The notes beneath the pieces are model-generated. The model ran no database searches. It saw only the letters and a list, made by a program, of their open reading frames with translations, and had not been told where the DNA came from. From contig NZ_JACTAC010000009.1 in the NCBI RefSeq assembly GCF_014486675.1, positions 1-62,946 on the forward strand: a DNA stretch of 62,946 nucleotides. The letters run 5' to 3'. Numbering within the stretch: position 1 is the first letter of the stretch; each line of letters starts with the position of its first letter. The position numbers and the translations under genes are program-made. This document shows positions 53,829 to 62,946 of the stretch, one piece after another. The stretch comes from Flavobacterium macrobrachii (GTDB lineage Bacteria > Bacteroidota > Bacteroidia > Flavobacteriales > Flavobacteriaceae).

Positions 53829-55337
53829 TTGACAAAAAAAACTATAAATATTGTTTGGTTTAAGCGTGATTTACGTTTTACAGATCACGAACCACTTTAT
53901 TTGGCTAAAAATGAAGAAATTCCGGTTTTATTGATTTACTTTTTTGAACCTTCGGTAATGAATTATGAAGACAGTGATGTACGTCATTGGCGTTTTATTT
54001 ATGAAGCTTTGCAAGAAATGCGAACTAAATTAAAATCAATTGGAACTGAAATTTATTTTTTTCATAACGAAGTTCACTCTGTTTTTGAAGAATTGGTAAA
54101 AATATTTGATATCAAAACTGTTTTTTCGCATCAAGAAATTGGCAATAAAATTACGTTTGATAGAGATATTGCTATGCAAAACTTTTTTGATTATTATAAA
54201 ATTCAATGGAAACAATCTCAAATGCACGGTGTGATACGCAAGTTAAAATCAAGAAGCGAATGGGATAAACGTTGGGAAAAAGTAATGCGTGCCGAACCCA
54301 AAATAATTGATTTAAATTCGTTTCAATTTGAAAATTTGGAAGACAATTTGTATCAAAATTTAAAAAGAATAGAACTTCCAAAAGAGATTACAACCCGAAA
54401 TAAAAACTTCCAACAAGGTGGCGAATATTGGGCTTGGCGTTATCTTGATAGTTTTGTAAAAGAACGTCATGTAAATTATAGCAAGTCTATTTCCAAACCC
54501 AACCTGAGCCGAACTGGTTGCAGCCGTTTGTCGCCTTATCTTACTTATGGAAACATTAGTATGAGAATGGTTTATCAATATACCAATCAGTTTTATGAAA
54601 CTTCGCCCAACAAACGAGCGATGTTGAACTTTGTTTCTCGTTTGCATTGGCATTGTCATTTTATACAAAAATTTGAAGACGAATGCCGAATGGAATTTGA
54701 AAATGTAAATAGAGCTTATGATGGTTTGATAAAACCTAAAAATGAAATTTACATAAAAGCTTGGCAAGAAGGCAAAACTGGAGTTCCAATTGTTGATGCA
54801 TGCATGCGATGTTTGGTTCAAACGGGTTACATAAATTTTAGAATGCGAGCTATGGTGGTTTCGTTTTTCACCTTCAATTTATGGCAAGATTGGCGCGAAT
54901 TACATTTTTTAGCAAGACAATTTTTAGATTACGAACCCGGAATTCATTATCCTCAATTACAAATGCAGTCTGGAACAACCGGAATTAATACAATAAGAAT
55001 TTACAATCCAATCAAAAACTCTGAAGATCATGATGCTGATGGAATTTTTATTAAAAAATGGGTTCCAGAATTAAAAGAAATTCCAGTAGAACTCATTCAT
55101 GAACCTTGGAAATTAAACGCTATTGAACAACAATTTTACAACTGCGAAATAGGAAAAGATTATCCGTTTCCAATAGTAGATATTGATGAAACTCGAAAAA
55201 AAGCAAGCGATATTGTGTGGAGTTTTAGAAAGAAAGATGACGTAAAGGAAGAAGGAAAAAGAATTTTAAAAAAGCACGTTAGTAATCCAAATAAACCAAA
55301 AAATGCGAGGAGTAAAAAAGCAAAACCTTCCAAATAA
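53829..55337 (+). CDS. cryptochrome/photolyase family protein (FAD-binding)
   Basis: A 502-residue member of the cryptochrome/photolyase family. The N-terminal antenna domain starts [17 protein letters not shown]. The FAD domain holds [76 protein letters not shown] and [19 protein letters not shown] lysine-rich C-terminus (NPKN-type repeats) follows. It could repair pyrimidine dimers or act as a photoreceptor; the branch cannot be named surely from sequence alone. The start is TTG at 53829, 2 bp after the flavin reductase stop. Its 3' end overlaps the DUF2256 gene by 35 bp. Confidence 0.85.
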   Translation: MTKKTINIVWFKRDLRFTDHEPLYLAKNEEIPVLLIYFFEPSVMNYEDSDVRHWRFIYEALQEMRTKLKSIGTEIYFFHNEVHSVFEELVKIFDIKTVFSHQEIGNKITFDRDIAMQNFFDYYKIQWKQSQMHGVIRKLKSRSEWDKRWEKVMRAEPKIIDLNSFQFENLEDNLYQNLKRIELPKEITTRNKNFQQGGEYWAWRYLDSFVKERHVNYSKSISKPNLSRTGCSRLSPYLTYGNISMRMVYQYTNQFYETSPNKRAMLNFVSRLHWHCHFIQKFEDECRMEFENVNRAYDGLIKPKNEIYIKAWQEGKTGVPIVDACMRCLVQTGYINFRMRAMVVSFFTFNLWQDWRELHFLARQFLDYEPGIHYPQLQMQSGTTGINTIRIYNPIKNSEDHDADGIFIKKWVPELKEIPVELIHEPWKLNAIEQQFYNCEIGKDYPFPIVDIDETRKKASDIVWSFRKKDDVKEEGKRILKKHVSNPNKPKNARSKKAKPSK

Positions 55338-55440
55338 AATCTGTGTTGTTTGCCAAAAGCCTTTTGCTTGGCGCAAAAAATGGGAAAAAGTTTGGGACGA
55401 AGTCAAGTATTGTAGTGATAAATGCAGAATGAATAAATAA
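55303..55440 (+). CDS. DUF2256 zinc-ribbon-like small protein
   Basis: A complete 45-residue frame starting [20 protein letters not shown], too short for most gene finders. It has CVVC near residue 14 and CSDKC near the end (a CxxC...CxxxC pair likely to bind zinc), with [17 protein letters not shown] between. This is the DUF2256 pattern. The gene starts inside the end of the upstream photolyase gene in another frame (35-bp overlap), so it is translationally coupled to it. DUF2256 often travels with photolyases; its job is not known. Confidence 0.85.
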   Translation: MRGVKKQNLPNKICVVCQKPFAWRKKWEKVWDEVKYCSDKCRMNK

Positions 55441-55445
55441 TTTAA

Positions 55446-55511
55446 AACCATTAAGATATTAAGTTCCATTAAGACTTTTAAAACTTAATTTTTCTTAATT
55501 CCTTAATGGTT
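55446..55511. repeat. 66-bp imperfect palindrome
   Basis: AACCATTAAG at the left end and CTTAATGGTT at the right end, with ATTAAG/CTTAAT pairs inside and TTTTAAAA at the centre. It lies between DUF2256 and the FeS photolyase gene and can form a long hairpin in RNA or a cruciform in DNA. Confidence 0.7.
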
Positions 55512-55524
55512 CAAAAAAAAGTAA

Positions 55525-57059
55525 ATGTCAAAAACCTTACGATTAATTCTCGGCGATCAATTAAACAGTAATCATTCCTGGTTTAAAACTATTGATGATT
55601 CGGTTACTTATGTGATGATGGAAATTCGTTCAGAAACAGATTATGCTAATCATCATATTCAAAAAGTTGTTGGAATTTTCGCTGCAATGCAAGAATTTAA
55701 AAATGAATTATTGTCTAAAAATCATAATGTTATCTATGTTTATCTAAATGATAATGATAACTTAGAATCCTTTGAAAAAAATATTCAAAATCTAATTTTA
55801 AGCAAAATTTTACTCATTTTGAATACCAATTGCCCGATGAATATCGAGTAGATTTGGATTTGAAAAAACTTTGTAAATCGATTTTAATTTCGAGTTCTGT
55901 TGTAGATTCTGAGCATTTTTTTACTACTCGAAGCGAACTTGGAGATTTCTTTGAAGGCAAGAAAATCTATCTAATGGAAAGTTTTTATCGTGCGATGCGA
56001 AAGAAACACAATATTTTGATGGAAGGTGATAAACCATTAACAGGTCAATGGAATTATGATGGAGAAAATAGAAAAAAATTACCCAAAAATCACAAATCAA
56101 CTTCGCCATTAGTTTTCAATAATGATGTTTCAAATATTTATGATGAATTAGCAAAAACCGATGTAAAAACTATTGGAACTATTGATTCTAAAAACTTTGT
56201 TTGGCCAATAAACAGAGAGCAATCATTACAACTTTTAGATTTTTTTGCTACCGAATGTTTGCCACTATTTGGAAGTTATCAAGATGCAATGTCACCAAAC
56301 CAATGGTCATTGTATCATTCTAGAATTTCATTTTCGATGAATGTAAAAATGATTTCGCCGCAAGAAGTTATAGATCGATGTATTGAAGAATGGAAAAAAC
56401 GTCCAAGTGAAATAGAATTCAATCAATTAGAAGGTTTTGTGCGACAAATAATTGGTTGGCGTGAGTACATGCGAGGTATTTATTGGAACAAAATGCCCGA
56501 ATTTGCTAAGCTCAATTTTTTCAACAATCAAGAAAAATTACCCAATTGGTTTTGGACAGGAAAAACCAAAATGAATTGCTTGAAAGATGCGATTACTCAA
56601 TCTTTAAATTACGCTTATGCACATCACATTCAACGATTAATGATAACTGGAAATTTTGCTCTTTTAGCTGGAATTCATCCAGATGAAGTTGATGCTTGGT
56701 ATTTGGGAATTTATATTGATGCTTTTGAATGGGTTGAAATTACCAATACTCGCGGCATGAGCCAATTTGCCGATGGCGGAATTGTAGCAACAAAACCTTA
56801 TGTAAGTTCGGCTTCCTATATCGATAAAATGAGCCATTATTGTGGAAGTTGTTTTTATAAAAAAGCTGTAAAAACAGGCGAAAAAGCATGTCCTTTTAAC
56901 AGCTTGTATTGGAATTTTTATGATAGAAATGAAAAGAAATTAGGCAAAAATCCACGAATCGGAATGATGTACAATGTTTGGCGGAAAATGAAACCTGAAG
57001 ACAAAACAGCGTTGTTGCAACAAGCCGATTTTTATTTGAAAAATATAAATGAATTGTAA
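55525..57059 (+). pseudogene. FeS-BCP type (6-4) photolyase / cryptochrome, frameshifted
   Basis: The product is split into two frames. Residues in 55525-55851 give the N-terminus (RLILGDQLNSNHSWF), and the other frame, continuing to 57059, gives the rest (FEYQLPDEYRVDLDL onward). Joining them near a TTTT run at 55796-55799 by adding one T restores a continuous protein of about 511 residues, the normal size of prokaryotic (6-4) photolyases. The four iron-sulfur cysteines are present: MNCLKDA, CGSC and the later ACPFN. SYAYAHHIQRLMITGNFALLAG-like FAD motifs (here NYAYAHHIQRLMITGNFALL) are intact. Either the gene is inactivated, or a base is missing in the assembly. Confidence 0.8.
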
Positions 57060-57060
57060 A

Positions 57061-57136
57061 TCCTGCAAGGTCTTTATGACCTTGTAGGTATTCTAAATAA
57101 ATATCAAACCTACAAGGTTTTTAAAACCTTACAGGA
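57061..57136. repeat. 76-bp nested palindromic repeat element
   Basis: TCCTGCAAGGT at the left and ACCTTACAGGA at the right, with ACCTTGTAGGT and ACCTACAAGGT inside and smaller palindromes at each shoulder. From memory, such CCTTGTAGG/CCTACAAGG elements recur between genes in Flavobacterium genomes. It lies between the FeS photolyase and the DASH cryptochrome genes. Confidence 0.75.
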
Positions 57137-57151
57137 AAAAAAAGTAAAAAT

Positions 57152-58444
57152 ATGAAAACATCAATAGTTTGGTTTAAAACTGATTTACGATTACATGATA
57201 ATGAAACACTTATCAAAGCTATTTCACAAAGTGATGAAATAATTCCGGTGTATTGTTTTGACGAATCAAATTTTGTTACCACTGAATTTGGATTTAAAAA
57301 AACAGGAAGTTTTAGAGCACAATTTTTATTAGAATCGCTTATAGATTTAGATAGAAATTTGAGAGCAAAAGGTTCTGGTTTATTGATTATAAAAGGAAGA
57401 CCCGAAGTTGAAATTCCAAAAATTGTTCAGCAATATAAAGCTACAAAAGTATTTGCCAAAAAGGAAGTTTCGTATGAAGAAAAGCAAACCGAAGCCAAAG
57501 TTCAGGAAGAATTATTTAAGCTAAAATGCGAACTTAAAATTTTTAGTACAAGTACTTTATATCATGCAGAAGATTTACCGTTTTCAATAAAAGATATACC
57601 CGATGTTTTTACAAATTTCAGAAAAAAAACAGAAAAAGATGCTATTATCAGAGCTGCATTTGATGCGCCAAAAGAAATAAAATCACCAGAAATCGAACCG
57701 TTACAATTACCGACTTTAAAAGAGTTGGGATTAAATTTTGAACCAATAGATTCAAGAGCTGTTTTACAATTCAAAGGTGGCGAAACAAAGGCAATTGCTC
57801 GATTAAATCATTATTTTTTTGAAACCAAATGCATTTCAGAATATAAAGAAACAAGAAACGGATTGGTTGGTGCCAATTATTCGTCAAAGTTTTCGGCATG
57901 GCTTGCTTTGGGTTGTATCTCGCCTAGATTTATTTATGATGAACTCAAAAAATATGAAACCCAATTTGAAGCCAACGAGTCGACTTATTGGTTGGTTTTT
58001 GAATTGTTATGGCGTGATTATTTTAGATTTATGATGAAAAAATACAATTCTAAATTTTTTCAACAATCTGGAATTCAAGATAAAGGAATAATAGTTAATA
58101 AACACAACACACACCAATTACAAGAATGGATTGATGGCAAAACCGGAGTAGATTTTGTTGATGCTAATATGAAAGAATTGAAATTAACTGGATTTATGAG
58201 CAATCGTGGTCGACAAAATGTTGCCAGTTATTTGTGCAACGATTTGAAACTTGATTGGCGATTTGGTGCGGCTCATTTTGAACAACAACTTATTGATTAT
58301 GATGTTTGTAGCAACTGGGGAAATTGGGCTTATTTAGCTGGAGTTGGAAACGATCCAAGAGGAAATCGTTATTTTAATATTAACAAACAGTCAACAGATT
58401 ATGATAAAAACAAAAAGTATAGGGATTTGTGGTTAAAATCATAA
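57152..58444 (+). CDS. DASH family cryptochrome
   Basis: A 430-residue cryptochrome/photolyase of the DASH type. N-terminal IVWFKTDLRLHDNETL antenna domain, then FTNFRKKTEK, GGETKAIARLNHYFF, SEYKETRNGLVGANYSSKFSAWLALGCISPR and WLVFELLWRDYFRFMMKKY. The FAD pocket segments are DANMKELKLTGFMSNRGRQNVASYL and FGAAHFEQQLIDYDVCSNWGNWAYLAGVGNDPRG, all typical of DASH. Members bind FAD and methenyltetrahydrofolate and repair dimers in single-stranded DNA or serve as photoreceptors. It ends the light island and lies about 50 bp before the proline dehydrogenase gene. Confidence 0.92.
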   Translation: MKTSIVWFKTDLRLHDNETLIKAISQSDEIIPVYCFDESNFVTTEFGFKKTGSFRAQFLLESLIDLDRNLRAKGSGLLIIKGRPEVEIPKIVQQYKATKVFAKKEVSYEEKQTEAKVQEELFKLKCELKIFSTSTLYHAEDLPFSIKDIPDVFTNFRKKTEKDAIIRAAFDAPKEIKSPEIEPLQLPTLKELGLNFEPIDSRAVLQFKGGETKAIARLNHYFFETKCISEYKETRNGLVGANYSSKFSAWLALGCISPRFIYDELKKYETQFEANESTYWLVFELLWRDYFRFMMKKYNSKFFQQSGIQDKGIIVNKHNTHQLQEWIDGKTGVDFVDANMKELKLTGFMSNRGRQNVASYLCNDLKLDWRFGAAHFEQQLIDYDVCSNWGNWAYLAGVGNDPRGNRYFNINKQSTDYDKNKKYRDLWLKS

Positions 58445-58494
58445 AAAGTAAAGCCAAATCTCTACTATATTTGCAGTATCAATATTTAATCTAA

Positions 58495-59667
58495 ATGACT
58501 AAAATTTTTAATAATACAGAAGTTGCTTTTGCACTTAAAACGGATACTGAATTAGATAGAGCTTATTTTTTATTTAAAATGATTGCCAACGAACCGCTTG
58601 TTCGAATTGGAACTGCGGTTACTAATTTTGCTTTAAAAGCACATTTACCAGTTGAAGGATTGATTAGAGCTACGGTTTTTGACCATTTTTGTGGCGGAAC
58701 GACTGAAGATGATTGCTTAACAGTTGTAGATAAAATGTTTACCAAAGGCGTTTCTTCTGTTTTGGATTATTCGGTGGAAGGAAAAGAAGAAGAAGAACAG
58801 TTTGACGCTGCTTTGGAAATGACTTTAAAGACTATAGAGTTTGCCAAAGAACGACTTGCCATTCCTTTTGCAGTTTTTAAACCAACAGGTTTTGGTCGTT
58901 TTTATCTTTATGAAAAAGTAGGAGAAAAACAACCATTAACTCCCGAAGAACTAGTAGAATGGAATAGAGTTGTAGAACGATTTGATATTGTTTGTAAAAC
59001 AGCTCACGAAAAAGATGTAGCATTATTAATTGACGGCGAAGAGAGTTGGATGCAAGATGCAGCAGATGATTTGGTAACCGATATGATGCGAAAATACAAT
59101 AAAGATAAAGCTATTGTTTTCAATACGTTGCAATTGTATCGTTGGGATCGATTGGATTATTTGAAAAGACTTCACAATATAGCAAAAGCAGAAAATTTCC
59201 ATATTGGAATGAAATTGGTTCGCGGTGCTTATATGGAAAAAGAAAATAAGCGTGCGGAAGAAAAAGGTTATCCAACACCAATTTGTGCCTCAAAAGAAGC
59301 AACGGATATAAATTATGATGCAACCGTAATTTATATGATGGAAAACCTAGAAAAAATGTCCATTTTTGCTGGAACACACAATGAGGAAAGTTCGTATAAA
59401 CTCATGGATTTGATGCATAAAATGAATATTGCAAAAAATGACAATCGAATTTGGTTTGGACAATTATATGGAATGAGCGATAACATCAGTTATAATCTTG
59501 CTCAGAACGGTTATAATGTTGCCAAATATTTACCCTTTGGACCAGTTCGCGATGTTATGCCTTACTTAATTCGTCGTGCCGAAGAAAATACTTCAGTTGC
59601 TGGACAAACAAGCAGAGAACTAAATTTGTTGAAAGCAGAACGCGATAGAAGAAAAAGCACTAAATAA
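58495..59667 (+). CDS. proline dehydrogenase (single-domain)
   Basis: A 390-residue FAD enzyme with the PRODH barrel. Late motifs are visible: KLVRGAYMEKENKRAEEKGYP, GTHNEESSYKLM, FGQLYGMSDNISYNLAQNGYNVAKYLPFGPVRDVMPYLIRRAEEN. It oxidises proline to pyrroline-5-carboxylate with a quinone acceptor. It is a stand-alone enzyme and lacks the P5C dehydrogenase domain of PutA. In several Flavobacteriia I recall it next to aroB; here the light island lies between them, which would fit an insertion (inference). The adhesin gene follows 9 bp later. Confidence 0.92.
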   Translation: MTKIFNNTEVAFALKTDTELDRAYFLFKMIANEPLVRIGTAVTNFALKAHLPVEGLIRATVFDHFCGGTTEDDCLTVVDKMFTKGVSSVLDYSVEGKEEEEQFDAALEMTLKTIEFAKERLAIPFAVFKPTGFGRFYLYEKVGEKQPLTPEELVEWNRVVERFDIVCKTAHEKDVALLIDGEESWMQDAADDLVTDMMRKYNKDKAIVFNTLQLYRWDRLDYLKRLHNIAKAENFHIGMKLVRGAYMEKENKRAEEKGYPTPICASKEATDINYDATVIYMMENLEKMSIFAGTHNEESSYKLMDLMHKMNIAKNDNRIWFGQLYGMSDNISYNLAQNGYNVAKYLPFGPVRDVMPYLIRRAEENTSVAGQTSRELNLLKAERDRRKSTK

Positions 59668-59676
59668 TTGGATTTC

Positions 59677-62600
59677 ATGAGAATTAAATTTACTTCAAAG
59701 TATTTACTAACATTATTACTTTTAATTTTTGTTAGAAATGTAAACGCACAGTGCGTTGATATTCAAACTATTTTGGTTGATGCATGTTCTGCAACTTCCC
59801 CTTCAAATGATGAAGGTTTTAATGAAATGGTTAGGTTTAGAGTAGGACCAAACCCTTTAAATGTTTCTAATTTGAGTGTTAATTGGCCATCAAATGCATG
59901 GACAGGAGTTGTACAAAATGCAACAACTGCAACAAAAGTAGCTTCCATAAATGCTTCTATTATTGCAGCGGGAAATTGTGGTCAGGTTTTAGAACCTACC
60001 GGTGGAGTTTTACCGGCTAATTCAACTGTTTTACTTGTTACCAGTCAAAATTTTACGATAAACTATAATTCTTTTAATTCGTTAACCAGTACTTTATATA
60101 TTATTTTTCAAAATAATAATTCAGTAACTGGAGGTCATTTTGGGAATTATAATCCAACTCCAGGAACCCGATCGTTATCTATTTCTTTTGGAGGAACTTG
60201 TTCGGATACTGTAACTTATGAAAGAAGTAATTTGGTTAATATTTTTGGTGTTTCAGGAGGTACATTAGCAGAGCAAGATGGCGCCGCAGTTAATTTTAGT
60301 CCTTCGGGAGTTCCAACTTATGTAAACGAAGGATGTACTGCTCCAGTTCCGCCTTTTACGGTAAATGCTACAGCTTCTCCAACATCGTGTGTTAGTCCGG
60401 GTTCAGTTGTTAATTTGACTGGATCAGCGCAAGGATATCAGTCTTTGCAATGGACTTCAGACTCTGGAGGAACATTTAGTACACCAATAGCTCTTAATTC
60501 GAATTTTACTGTTCCTTCTACAGCCACAGGGACTATCACATTGACTTTAACTGCTACAAATGTGTGTAATGTTTCAATAAGTTCTTCTGTAAGTATAAAT
60601 ATTGGAAGTTCGATAACACCAACAGTAACACCATTAACTTATTGTCAAAATGCAACAGCTTCACCATTAACTGCTGCAGCATCAACAGGTGGAACTTTGA
60701 ATTGGTATGGAACAAATTCTACTGGTGGTACTGCTTCGAGCACGGCACCAACACCTTCAACTACTAATGTTGGAACAACAACCTACTATGTAAGTCAAAC
60801 TATTGGAGGATGTGAAAGCCCCAGAGTAGCCATAGTTGTAACAGTTAGTAATACTCCGCCTACTCAAGCACCACAATTATTTTGTAATCCCACGAACTCA
60901 ACTCCAACGAGTGTAAATTTTGATTTTAATAATATAGGGCAAACTAATTTTACCTATTCGTACTCTATTGATGGTGGAACACCTGTAACAGGAACTCATG
61001 TTTCACCTTCTAATTTTTCTGTTCCAGGAGTTGCACCAGGACAAACGGTTACTTTCTCTTTAACCTGGAATGGCGTTTGCGGTGCTTCATTAACAGCATC
61101 TACAACAGTACCTACTTTTACTCAATTAGGACCATATTGTGCTGGACAGACTATACCTAACTTACCTTTAACTTCTTTAAATAATAAAACAGGTACTTGG
61201 TCGCCAGCTGTTGTTGATAATATGAATACTGGTACCTACGTTTTTACACCAAATCCTGAGCAGTGTGCATCAAGAACTTCAATGACAATTGTTGTTACTT
61301 CGACACCAACGTTGGTAATCACAAATCCACCAGCGGTTTGTTCACCATCAACAGTAGATTTGACATTAGCTTCGGTTACAGCGGGAAGTTCTGCAGGAAC
61401 ATTGTCTTATTGGACCAATGCAGCAGGAACCACTGTTTTGAATAATCCCAATGCGGTAACTAGTAGTGGAACGTACTATATCCGATTGACTAATGGAAGC
61501 TGTTCTACTATTCAACCTGTAGTAGTGACTATTAATCCAAGTTCTACTTTGGTAATCACAAATCCACCAGCGGTTTGTTCACCATCAACAGTAGATTTGA
61601 CATTAGCTTCGGTTACAGCGGGAAGTTCTACAGGAACATTGTCTTATTGGACTAATGCAGCAGGAACTACTATTTTGAATAATCCAAATGCAGTTACAAG
61701 TAGCGGAACGTATTATATTAGATTGACTAATGGAAGCTGTTCTACTATTCAACCTGTAGTAGTGACTATTAATCCAAGTTCTACTTTGGTAATCACAAAT
61801 CCACCAGCGGTTTGTTCACCATCAACAGTAGATTTGACATTAGCTTCGGTTACAGCGGGAAGTTCTGCAGGAACATTGTCTTATTGGACCAATGCAGCAG
61901 GAACTACTGTTTTGAATAATCCCAATGCGGTAACAAGTAGTGGAACGTACTATATCCGATTGACTAATGGAAGTTGTTCCACTATTCAGCCTGTAGTTGT
62001 GTCGATTAATCCAAGTTCTACTTTGGTAATCACAAATCCACCAGCGGTTTGTTCGCCATCAACAATAGATTTGACATTAGCTTCGGTTACAGCGGGAAGT
62101 TCTATAGGAACATTGTCTTATTGGACTAATGCAGCAGGAACTACTATTTTGAATAATCCAAATGCAGTTACAAGTAGCGGAACGTATTATATTAGATTTA
62201 CTAATGGAAGCTGTTCTACTATTCAACCTGTAGTAGTGACTATTAATCCAAGTTCTACTTTGGTAATCACAAATCCACCAGCGGTTTGTTCACCATCAAC
62301 AATAGATTTGACATTAGCTTCGGTTACAGCGGGAAGTTCTATAGGAACATTGTCTTATTGGACCAATGCAGCAGGAACTACTGTTTTGAATAATCCAAAT
62401 GCAGTAACTAGTAGCGGAACGTACTATATCCGATTGACTAATGGAAGCTGTTCTACTATTCAACCTGTAGTTGTGACGATTAATCCAAGTACTACTTTGG
62501 TAATCACAAATCCACCAGCGGTTTGTTCACCATCAACAGTAGATTTGACATTAGCTTCGGTTACAGCGGGAAGTTCTACAGGAACATTGTCTTATTGGAC

Positions 62601-62946
62601 CAATGCAGCAGGAACTACTGTTTTGAATAATCCCAATGCAGTAACTAGTAGTGGAACGTACTATATCCGATTGACTAATGGAAGCTGTTCTACTATTCAA
62701 CCTGTAGTGGTAACGATTGTTCCGCAAGTTGTTATAGCTATTAATATCGTAGAAAATTGTGGAGGAAATGTTATTACTGTAACTAATCCTATTGGAAGTA
62801 ATTTTGCTTATTCTTTGGATGGAGCCATTCCTCAATCATCACCAGTATTTAACAATTTAACAGCAGGTAATCATTCTATTGTTGCTATTGAAACTGTAGG
62901 AAATTGTACTTCAGCACCATTCAACTTTTTTGTTAATCCATTTGTT
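59677..62946 (+). CDS. secreted Ig-repeat adhesin-like protein, 3' end outside the window
   Basis: An open frame of 1090 residues that runs off the window. A signal peptide (about residues 1-25, ending NVNAQ) is followed by a lamin-tail-like domain (about 26-205). An Ig-like region comes next (about 220-540, with GTLNWYGTNSTGGT and TTYYVSQTIGGCESP units), then six tandem 79-residue repeats (61312-62733), then another Ig-like segment at the edge. Repeats hold two cysteines each (VCSPST, NGSCST). The design matches large T9SS-exported, gliding-related adhesins of Bacteroidota; the sorting domain would lie beyond the window. It starts 9 bp after the proline dehydrogenase stop. Confidence 0.85.
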   Translation, partial: MRIKFTSKYLLTLLLLIFVRNVNAQCVDIQTILVDACSATSPSNDEGFNEMVRFRVGPNPLNVSNLSVNWPSNAWTGVVQNATTATKVASINASIIAAGNCGQVLEPTGGVLPANSTVLLVTSQNFTINYNSFNSLTSTLYIIFQNNNSVTGGHFGNYNPTPGTRSLSISFGGTCSDTVTYERSNLVNIFGVSGGTLAEQDGAAVNFSPSGVPTYVNEGCTAPVPPFTVNATASPTSCVSPGSVVNLTGSAQGYQSLQWTSDSGGTFSTPIALNSNFTVPSTATGTITLTLTATNVCNVSISSSVSINIGSSITPTVTPLTYCQNATASPLTAAASTGGTLNWYGTNSTGGTASSTAPTPSTTNVGTTTYYVSQTIGGCESPRVAIVVTVSNTPPTQAPQLFCNPTNSTPTSVNFDFNNIGQTNFTYSYSIDGGTPVTGTHVSPSNFSVPGVAPGQTVTFSLTWNGVCGASLTASTTVPTFTQLGPYCAGQTIPNLPLTSLNNKTGTWSPAVVDNMNTGTYVFTPNPEQCASRTSMTIVVTSTPTLVITNPPAVCSPSTVDLTLASVTAGSSAGTLSYWTNAAGTTVLNNPNAVTSSGTYYIRLTNGSCSTIQPVVVTINPSSTLVITNPPAVCSPSTVDLTLASVTAGSSTGTLSYWTNAAGTTILNNPNAVTSSGTYYIRLTNGSCSTIQPVVVTINPSSTLVITNPPAVCSPSTVDLTLASVTAGSSAGTLSYWTNAAGTTVLNNPNAVTSSGTYYIRLTNGSCSTIQPVVVSINPSSTLVITNPPAVCSPSTIDLTLASVTAGSSIGTLSYWTNAAGTTILNNPNAVTSSGTYYIRFTNGSCSTIQPVVVTINPSSTLVITNPPAVCSPSTIDLTLASVTAGSSIGTLSYWTNAAGTTVLNNPNAVTSSGTYYIRLTNGSCSTIQPVVVTINPSTTLVITNPPAVCSPSTVDLTLASVTAGSSTGTLSYWTNAAGTTVLNNPNAVTSSGTYYIRLTNGSCSTIQPVVVTIVPQVVIAINIVENCGGNVITVTNPIGSNFAYSLDGAIPQSSPVFNNLTAGNHSIVAIETVGNCTSAPFNFFVNPFV
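61312..62733 (+). repeat. six tandem 237-bp repeats in the adhesin gene
   Basis: Units begin at 61312, 61549, 61786, 62023, 62260 and 62497, each exactly 237 bp (79 codons). They are near-identical; differences include TVDLT or TIDLT, SSAG, SSTG or SSIG, and AGTTVLN or AGTTILN, combined in different ways between units. Confidence 0.9.

Noticed and set aside
55774..55851. Programmed ribosomal frameshift in the FeS photolyase gene
   Set aside because: No slippery heptamer with downstream pseudoknot is apparent, and related enzymes are not known to use one.

Overview
The window looks like a chromosomal segment of a member of the Flavobacteriaceae (Bacteroidota), close to Flavobacterium. The support is AT-rich DNA, Bacteroidota-type promoters (TTG about 19-23 bp upstream of TAnnTTTG), a fused CcoN-CcoO oxidase subunit, a TonB-dependent receptor with a carboxypeptidase-like N-terminus, and a large secreted Ig-repeat adhesin. 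No rRNA, tRNA, CRISPR array or complete insertion sequence was seen. One structural RNA, the small signal recognition particle RNA, is present.

Layout. 0-9.4 kb holds housekeeping and envelope genes: a small membrane protein, a TonB receptor, an ArsC-like protein, a CPBP protease, MenE, an M1 peptidase, an RluA-type pseudouridine synthase and a type II toxin-antitoxin pair. 9.4-17 kb holds two unrecognised small genes, an acyl-CoA carboxylase beta subunit, a phosphate uptake group (DUF47, PiT permease, O/P porin), a lysine-rich protein and a dienelactone hydrolase. 17-19.4 kb is accessory: an Mrr-like nuclease bracketed by imperfect 60-bp direct repeats, then about 1.3 kb of repeats. 19.4-29.5 kb is the cbb3 oxidase locus with its Crp/Fnr regulator. 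29.6-35.5 kb holds a phosphoesterase, rho, an EamA permease and dnaK, the last behind a sigma-54-type promoter. 35.5-37.3 kb is a divergent Blh / proteorhodopsin pair. 37.4-52.3 kb is mostly core metabolism: glutaminyl cyclase, SRP RNA, transaldolase-like aldolase, ABC-F protein, PEP carboxylase, a polyamine pair and aroB. 52.4-58.4 kb is a photolyase/cryptochrome island. It is followed by proline dehydrogenase and the start of an adhesin carrying six 237-bp tandem repeats, cut by the window end.

The most interesting pattern links two distant loci. TTGTTTAA-N16-TTAAACAA occurs twice between blh and the rhodopsin gene and once in front of the photolyase island, 16 kb away, with identical spacing. 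An extra TTAAACAA lies 41 bp downstream in both places. The half-site fits the nTnnACAn half-site I recall for MerR-family CarH/LitR photoreceptor regulators. I infer a light regulon joining a light-driven proton pump, retinal synthesis, three photolyase/cryptochrome-type flavoproteins (one frameshifted), a flavin reductase and the small proteins DUF2805, DUF2452 and DUF2256. A second regulatory pattern is a pair of near-identical FNR-like palindromes placed at exactly the same distance from two promoters in the cbb3 locus.
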